From: Cryptomeria japonica
Taxonomy: Eukaryota > Streptophyta > Pinopsida > Cupressales > Cupressaceae
Length of the DNA: 64,000 nt
Direction: 5' to 3'
NCBI RefSeq assembly: GCF_030272615.1
Contig: NC_081406.1
Coordinates: forward strand, 483,879,900-483,943,899
In this document: positions 57,406 through 64,000 of the stretch, piece after piece
Layout of the letters: every line of letters starts with the position of its first letter
Numbering within the stretch: position 1 is the first letter of the stretch
Translations under genes and position numbers: made by a program
The notes under the pieces: generated by a model
Databases searched by the model: none
What the model was told of the DNA's origin: nothing
Seen by the model: only the letters and a program-made list of their open reading frames with translations

Positions 57406-58146
57406 TTACATTAGCATGGCAGATTCTCTCCCCCTCTCTTTTGTTACTTCTTCTATATGTTATTCTCATTCTTCTATTTGTTGTCCTTAGTGTTGTCTAC
57501 TTGAGGACGATGCAAAGCATTGAGATCTCTTTGGTCTCTCTCATGTTGACTCAAAAGACACATGTGTTCCCTTCTTCTAGGTGACCTTCCTTGATTGGGG
57601 AATGAAGAACAATTATGCATACATACATATGATATATACGTGACTTATCATACAGCATACTGACCCCGAGGAAAGCGAAGTCACCTCGTGCTTTGTGTTT
57701 TGTGTCTATTATCCTTGGGTTTATCTCACACTTGGGGGCTAAATCTTTGCAATAACGTGCTCCTTTCCTTTCTCATTTCTTATGTGTATCACTACGTTAA
57801 AACAATCACCCCCGTTGAGGCGCGTGCGATCGCTTTAACGTAGGAGGGCATACACCTTGACTATCCCTTCACGATACTTGAAAATTTCTTGGCGAACTTA
57901 GCTTTGCCTTGAAAATTTTTGGTATTTCTCTTACATGACTCATAGTGAGGGAACCTTACTACTGACAGTCATGGTTCTCCCTCGTGATCTTCCCTTTTAC
58001 TTTGTCAATCGAAGTCGTAAGATCCTTAGTCCACTGGGGGCTTGGTGTGTCTTGCCTCCTTGACGTGGTGAAAGTCTTTCAATATTGTTTCCTTGTACTT
58101 TACCGGAAGTATGAGCATACATACTCCCGCTAAAGTGGGGGCTAAA
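57406..58146 (+). other. E7 3' untranslated region and polypurine tract
   Basis: 740 bases without an ORF. It contains a perfect 10-bp inverted repeat ctacgttaaa/tttaacgtag (57792-57801 and 57834-57843). The purine tract gtgggggctaaa (about 58135-58146) adjoins the LTR; a similar tgggggctaaa occurs at about 57734-57744. Confidence 0.75.
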
Positions 58147-59390
58147 TGTAGCGTCCTAAAATTGCGACACTTGCAATTTCGACCGCATTTCGGTCTTCAC
58201 GATGGCGACGCAACACGCAACCTGAATGGAGACCCCAAAACTTGCTCACGACACCAAAAACTGCATTTTTCAAGTACCCTGGCCTAAACCTCCTTGCACC
58301 CTGATGTCCCGGGAGGTGGGACCAGAGCGCCCAGCGCCCTGGTCCCTTAGGACCAGGGCGCCCAGCGCCCTGGTCCCTGGGTCCTATTTTGGGCCCGGTT
58401 TCCTAAGTGATATCGGGTCTTTTTGATTGCAATTTGGAAATATACTTCCCTGGTCGGCCTAAGGTCGGGAAAATCAGTCTATCAGCCCTAATTGACAAGT
58501 ATATAAACTACATTTTCTCTCTCATTTGGCATATGATATGAGGAGGATATGTGTACAGAGCGTGGAAACTATACTCAAGCATTCAAGCATTCAAGCATTC
58601 AAGCAATTAATCATTCCAAGTCTCCATTCAAGGCTAAGTGTTGCATTCAAGTCAAGGATTCAACCATTGAAGAGGAGATCACTTATTACATGCTACATAC
58701 TACAACACACAACATCTAAACCTTTGCACATAAGGATACAAACATCCTTAGAACAAGGTATTAGTACTTGTTTTACATTACAGTCATTTACATTTACAGC
58801 ACTTGCTCATTTCTTGGTTAATTCCAAAACCGGGGTTTGACCTAAAGGCAAACCCCTAATCCCTACCCCCCCAATCATCTTTGCTTTTCTGTGTGTAGGT
58901 TGTAGGTACGCGGCTGAGATTGAAGATCTGGAATCCTTGTGCAGAGACGAACAGATCCCCCTTCGTTTCGCGGATTTTTTGGAGGACCGTGGCGTCGGGC
59001 GCCATCGTCCTGACAACTTTTTCTCAAATTTGCAGGACAGCGCCGTATCGACATTCTACTACTAATTCTAGGTCCGCAGCTTCATCCTATAACCTAAACT
59101 CAGTTTATAAGTGAATCTTTATGACTTTCTATGCATCCTTAGCTTAATTTCCTTAATCAACATTCTTTACAAAAGAGGGTAGCTTTGCTTTCCAAACCCT
59201 TGAAATTCATTTAGCATCCAATCTTACATTGTGTGGGATTGAATCTTATGAGTTTCAACCCCTCTTTTGAATGTAAAGTCTCTCCCCTAAGTGAAAAACC
59301 CATCGAATCCTAGCGAACCTCCCTTCTCTCTCCTCGGAGTTGGAAGGGGGGAGATCAACTAGGGTTCGACCGCGATTTTTCCGCTTTACA
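58147..59390 (+). repeat. E7 3' LTR
   Basis: 1,244 bp. GGACC dyads at 58319-58345, 58350-58376 (perfect 12-bp arms GGACCAGGGCGC / GCGCCCTGGTCC) and 58984-59010. It ends GCTTTACA, then gaact. Confidence 0.92.
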
Positions 59391-59395
59391 GAACT

Positions 59396-61856
59396 CTATA
59401 ATGAATGCTTTTTTGTATGATAATGGTTGAATCAATTTTAACTCAGATACTCCTTGAAGAAATGTTAGTCAGATGGTAGAGAGAAAAAATGATGATAGAA
59501 AGAATGGTAGAAAGAATGCAACTTAGACAGAAAATGAGAAACCAACAAACTATCAATAAGCAAATGAGATGAAGATGAGAATAACATTGAATGAAACATG
59601 AACCTGTGTCACATATTTTATTGCATCAATATATATTCATCATTGAGCCTTATTATTGAGCAATGAAGCTTTGGCACATCAGGGTATAAGGAACCAAGAT
59701 GCAAAGATATCTCATTGTAGAAACAAACACGTAGTAGAAAAGGAGTGAACCCTCCATTCTAGGAATTGCGTTAGGGGTCGAGGTATGTGTGGCGATTTCA
59801 CCTTGATGTGAAGGCTCTTATCATAGACACCCACTCGAGCAATTTCCCTAGAATTTCATCAGTTCACACCACAAATAGCAAACAAAGAAAAGGATAATGC
59901 TCATCATAGCTCCTCTAGTCACTTGTGGACATCCTTGAGTAGCATAGAAACAATATCTGTCGCCAAATGATAAAAAGATAAAGACTGACCTAGACAAAAT
60001 TCAGCAGCTATACTGACCTTGTGCCTTCGTTCTCAGTTGTTTGATGTAATGGTTGATAATGTCTGATCTGAGAAAGTTGCAAACCCCGTTTAAGACTGAC
60101 TTGTTTGATTTCGAGTGTATCCTCTTCTGTTTAAGACAAGATAATGATCACGTTGATATGGATATCATACAATTGATAAGATAGTTTGATCAGTTGATTG
60201 CAGATGTTTGATTGGATAGTCGTATCCTTTGTTAACTTCATGCGAAGTGTTTGCTGGATATCTGCTAGGGTATTTGTTTCTCGCAAGACATTTTATTGCA
60301 AGTTTTTTTGATTGATTGATTTTCGATTTTGAGTTCTTTTCCAAAAGCTTTTTCGATGTTTTTGGATTATGTAGGTAGATTTTTGAATGTTTTTGTTTGA
60401 TTTTCTCAAGATCATATATGGATGTTTTTGGTTGATTTTTTTCAGGACATTATATGGATGTTTTTGAATTTTGAGTTTTTCATTGTTTTTGGATTTTGAG
60501 TTTTTCAATGTTTTTTGGATTTTTCTAGGACTTTATCTGATTTTTTGGATTTTTTCAGGACTTTATCTGATTTTTTTGGATTTTTTCAGGACTTTATCTG
60601 GTTTTTTGGATTTTTTCAAGACTTTATCTGATTTTTTATTTTTTTATTTTTATTTATTTTTATTTTTTGTCGGGACTTTATCTGATTTTTTGGATTTTTT
60701 GGATTTTTTTTTTGGATTTTTTCAGTTATGCCCCCAGTGTGCAGACCTGTATGACATGATGATCTGCAAAATGCATGTGGAGACAAAGAATTTTTGACAT
60801 GACCTATATGAATGCAATATGCAGAATGAAGATGCACTTCCTATTCGAACAAGGTTGAATGTCTTTGTATTTAGCATTTGTAATACACATATTGAAAATG
60901 AAGGTGCAAAACATTTCATAGATAAGCGGTCAATTGATCTCTAAGTCTCTTCAGAACATTCATCTCAACACACTTAGTGACTAGGATTTACAAAAGGAGA
61001 CGTGGAAAACTTCCCCATTGGCTCTTGAAACTTTGATCTTCTTTTGCCCATGTGTGTGCAGATGAGTTAATTCCCGCTCTTGTGTTCACTAAAGATCCTT
61101 AGCATCCTATATGACTAGCTACATGGATTATTCTAACTTCAAAAGCATCCTGAATAGAGCCTCGCTGCCAACAAGCCTTGAGAGCTCCGACGAGGTTATA
61201 GACTGTAATTTCTCAAATATTGCTCCATTGCTAGTAGGTGTTCATAGCGCTAATGGAGTTACTTGCATGTTCCCATAGTCAAGATTTTTTATCGCATTTG
61301 TATACATGATATTTCAATTATATATCATTGCTCTTTTTGCCTTTAGATGGATATTTGGCATAGCTCTTTTTATTTTTATTTTCTTGTCTTGACTTGTAAG
61401 TAATGAAACCTACTTGGGTGTGACAATTACAGTGGCACTGAAGTAGAATTTCAGATTTTTCACTAGTCATATGATCAATTAGGTGTCTAGAATGAATTAG
61501 AGATCTTGTTAAGGTGTGAGATATAGCAATTGATAGATTGTAGGTTAACAAGTCTCAAATAGTGAAATTGCTACCCAACCATAAGTAAAGCATCGTCATA
61601 GGGTAATGTTGAGAATGAATGACTTTAGAACCTCAAAGACTTCATGTCTGAATATCTAAGAAAGGAAATGACCCTTATTTTCCTTAGGATGCAAATGAAT
61701 GATAAACTCAAACAGTTGCCTTGTTTTATTGATGCTTCTATATGAGAATGCAGAACTTTAAGAATGCGATGCATCTAAAAAGGAAACTACATGTAATGCA
61801 GTGTTTTAAATGATATGATATGCAATGCGGAAAGTAAAACCTAAAATACACAGCCC
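59396..61856 (-). other. E6 noncoding region downstream of integrase
   Basis: 2.4 kb with no ORF that I can support. 60530-60684 holds about five copies of a 30-bp unit, actttatctgattttttgga plus a T-rich rest (starts 60530, 60560, 60591, 60621, 60675). T-rich low complexity covers 60300-60730, the same position relative to pol as the run at 15602-15706 in E4. Confidence 0.6.
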
Positions 61857-63062
61857 TTAGGTATAATATTGCTTAAGGTGCATGTTGTTCATAGGGTCAA
61901 AGATTGGGTCTCCCTCCATGGTAGCCAAATTATAGGCTCCATTGCATATGACCCTTGTTATAATGAAAGGACCTAGCCAATTAGGTTCGAATTCCCTAGC
62001 CTTTCTCATTCTGCTAAGTTCCTTTGATTCTCTTTAAGTACTAGATCTCCCACTTGAAAGGTTCATGGGCGGGCCCTTTTATTATAAATTCATCTCAATC
62101 TATTTTGATATCCTTGTAAATGATTGAATGTTATTTGTCATTTTTCATCAAGGGTCTCTAGTTCTTGCAACCTTGCTACCCTGTAGTCTTCTTCTGATAT
62201 AATGTTCTCTAAGGATACTCTTAGAGACGGTATTTCTATTTCAATGGGGAGTATCACTTATGTACCATAGACCAAGGAATATGGTGTTTCTCTTGTAGGT
62301 GTGCGTATTCCTGTTCTGTAAGCCTAGAGAGCGAGATTTAACAGGAGATGCCAGTCCCGTCCTGTGTTAGTGACTACCTTCTTAAGAATTTTCAATATTG
62401 TTTTATTTGTAGCCTCTGCTTGTCCATTACTTTGTGGTTAATATGGCGTGGAAAATCTCTATTGTATGTGAAATTTGTCACACAATTCTTTCACTTCCTG
62501 GTTTTTAAATGGACGCCCATTATCTATAACAAAGCACATTGGAACTTCGTACCTACATATAATGTAGTTGAGCATGAATTTTGATATCTACTTTCTATTA
62601 GTGTATGCTAAAGGAATTTCCTCAACCCATTTTGTAAAGTATCCAGTGGCTGTCAAGATAAACTTGTGCCCGTTGGAGGAAGTAGGGTTGATTTTACCTA
62701 CTAGATCTAATCCCCATTGTGAAAATGGCCATGGTGATGTGATGGGTTGAAGATCTTGTGCTGGTGCATGAATAATGTCTCCATGCATTTGACATTGTTT
62801 ACACTTTTGTACATACTTGTAAGCATCTTTTCCCATGGTTGGCCAGTAATACCATGTTCTCAGTAGTTTCTTTGACAATGGCGGACCGCTTTGGTGAGCC
62901 CCACAGATTCCATCATGGACTTCTTTTAAAGCAAGGTGTGCTTCATTCTCATCCAGACATCGACGAAGAGTTCCATCGAAACCCTTTCTATACAGAGTAT
63001 TAGCTATAAAGGTGTATCTAGATGCCTGACAAATAAAGGTCTTCTTTTGATTTCTGGAGAGA
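61857..63062 (-). pseudogene. pol: E6 integrase
   Basis: HHCC zinc-binding region (VHDGICGAH ... CKQCQ) and first catalytic Asp (WGLDLVGK) lie in the intact stretch down to 62588. Beyond it the core continues with IDNGRPFKN and PQSNGQAEA. Stops and at least one frameshift interrupt the rest, ending at MHLKQYYT and stop 61857-61859. More decayed than the E4 integrase and not in one frame. Confidence 0.82.
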
Positions 63063-64000
63063 TCTGGTGACATGTATTGGGTATGCAAATATGTATATAT
63101 TTCATTGTACCAAGGTGATTCTGGACCCATAATTGCACATACATAGTCTGATAGGGGGGTCTCATATGCAGGTAGCATTAACTGTTCTATGATGAACTCA
63201 AACTGAGTTTTGTTAGCAGACATATTCAGAAGAGATCCTATGGTTGCCATTGCATCTGTTGCCTTGTTTTGTATTCTGGGGATTTGTTTGAAGGTAATTT
63301 TGCTAAAGTGCTCCTTGTAATCTTCAACCAACTTCTTATAAGGCTTGAGTTTGTCATCCTTTGTATTGTAATCATCATTGACCTGGTTTATAATCAACTG
63401 CGAATCACCATAGACCTGTAACTATTGTATTTTCCATTGCACAACTGTACGAAGCCCTATGAGGAGAGCTTCATATTCTGCCATATTGTTGGTGCATGGG
63501 AAATTGATCATAAATGACTTAGGTATAACATCCCCTTGAGGATTAATAAAGAGAATACCTGCTCCAGATCCATGATTTGTATATGACCCATCAAAGTATA
63601 ACTTCCACATTACTGAGGTAGTTAATGTAAATATGGATTCGTCTGGAAAGTCTATTAGAAATGGGTGACTGTCTTGTATAGGAGCCTCTGCTAATTGATC
63701 TGCTATGATTTGTCCTTTAGCTTTTCTATCTATGTATTCTATATCAAACTCACTCGGGATCATAACCCACTTAGCCAATCACCTGGTCAATGTTGCTCTG
63801 CTCAATAGGTATTTGAGTGGGTCAAACCATGCAATGAGTTGCACCTTATGACTCAACATGTAGTGTCTGAGCTTTTGGGATGCAAAGATTACTGCTAAGC
63901 ATGCTCTCTCTATGGGGGTATAATTAAGCTCATAGCCGATCAAAGTCCTACTTATATAATAAATGGCTCTTTCTTTTCCATTTTTGTCATGTTGTGCCAA
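63063..64000 (-). pseudogene. pol: E6 RNase H domains (partial pol)
   Basis: The window edge cuts the first RNase H (YELNYTPIERAC, near 63900). The archaeal-type RNase H follows with LYFDGSYT (Asp at 63590-63592), NNMAEYEAL and YGDSQL, so all visible catalytic residues are kept, unlike E4. Stops occur near 63779 and 63422. Two RNase H domains place E6 in the Tat lineage. Confidence 0.88.

Larger units (their letters stand above)
51531..59390 (+). mobile_element. E7: complete non-autonomous Gypsy element (gag/protease-like only)
   Basis: LTRs 51531-52773 and 58147-59390, perfect duplication gaact (51526-51530 and 59391-59395), primer-binding site after the left LTR and purine tract before the right one. 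About 7.9 kb, uninterrupted. The single long coding frame gives a Gypsy gag and a protease-like domain, then a tail, with no RT, RNase H or integrase. LTR copies differ at roughly 30 positions by hand count, mostly CG-to-TG or CG-to-CA changes. Confidence 0.93.
47289..64000 (-). mobile_element. E6: Tat-like Ty3/Gypsy element with antisense PMD gene (partial)
   Basis: 3' LTR 47289-48546, polypurine tract, antisense PMD gene, the nested E7 (51531-59390), a long noncoding stretch, then integrase and RNase H on the minus strand to the window edge. RT, protease, gag and the 5' LTR lie beyond 64000. Layout matches E4 point by point, with clearly diverged sequence. Confidence 0.9.

Overview
The window is plant nuclear DNA made almost entirely of LTR retrotransposons nested inside one another. 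I recognise no host protein gene, tRNA, rRNA, CRISPR array or bacterial signal. Long LTRs (0.8-2.5 kb), Tat-type Ty3/Gypsy elements with two RNase H domains and a plant-mobile-domain ORF, Copia elements with Sirevirus-like signals, and no host genes in 64 kb suggest a seed plant with a very large genome. A gymnosperm is my best guess; this is inference, not proof.

Nest A (302-39812) is four elements deep. E1 (minus, Copia-type, LTRs about 2.5 kb, gag only) was hit by E2 (plus, 3154-34370, target duplication ccttc). E2 was hit by E3 (minus, 6716-29895, ccaga) and E3 by E4 (minus, 9857-26318, cttac). E4 is a full-length Tat-like Gypsy element: gag, protease, G-patch-like segment, RT, RNase H, second RNase H and integrase in one frame of about 2,510 codons broken only by stop codons, plus an antisense gene at its 3' end. 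E2 and E3 have no pol. Each carries a coiled-coil/zinc-knuckle gag and then a long ORF ('ORF2', about 1,000-1,100 codons) that I cannot assign. The two ORF2 copies are clearly homologous.

39813-46100 is flanking sequence with one degenerate unidentified ORF fragment (45211-45840).

Nest B (46101 to the window end) starts with the 5' LTR, primer-binding site and gag start of a plus-strand Copia element (E5). E6, a second Tat-like Gypsy element (minus, 47289->64000), interrupts it and runs off the right edge. Inside E6 lies E7 (plus, 51531-59390, duplication gaact), a complete element coding only for a gag/protease-like polyprotein.

The two most notable systems are: (1) ORF2 of E2/E3, a conserved protein of unknown function sitting where pol should be; (2) the antisense plant-mobile-domain gene at the 3' end of both E4 and E6. 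In both, a plus-strand TATA box lies about 100 bp before an ATG, followed by a short exon with a matching peptide motif, a predicted intron full of degenerate short repeats, and a long exon in the same frame. Almost every coding region is broken by stop codons but has very few frameshifts, the pattern expected of long-term C-to-T decay at methylated cytosines.
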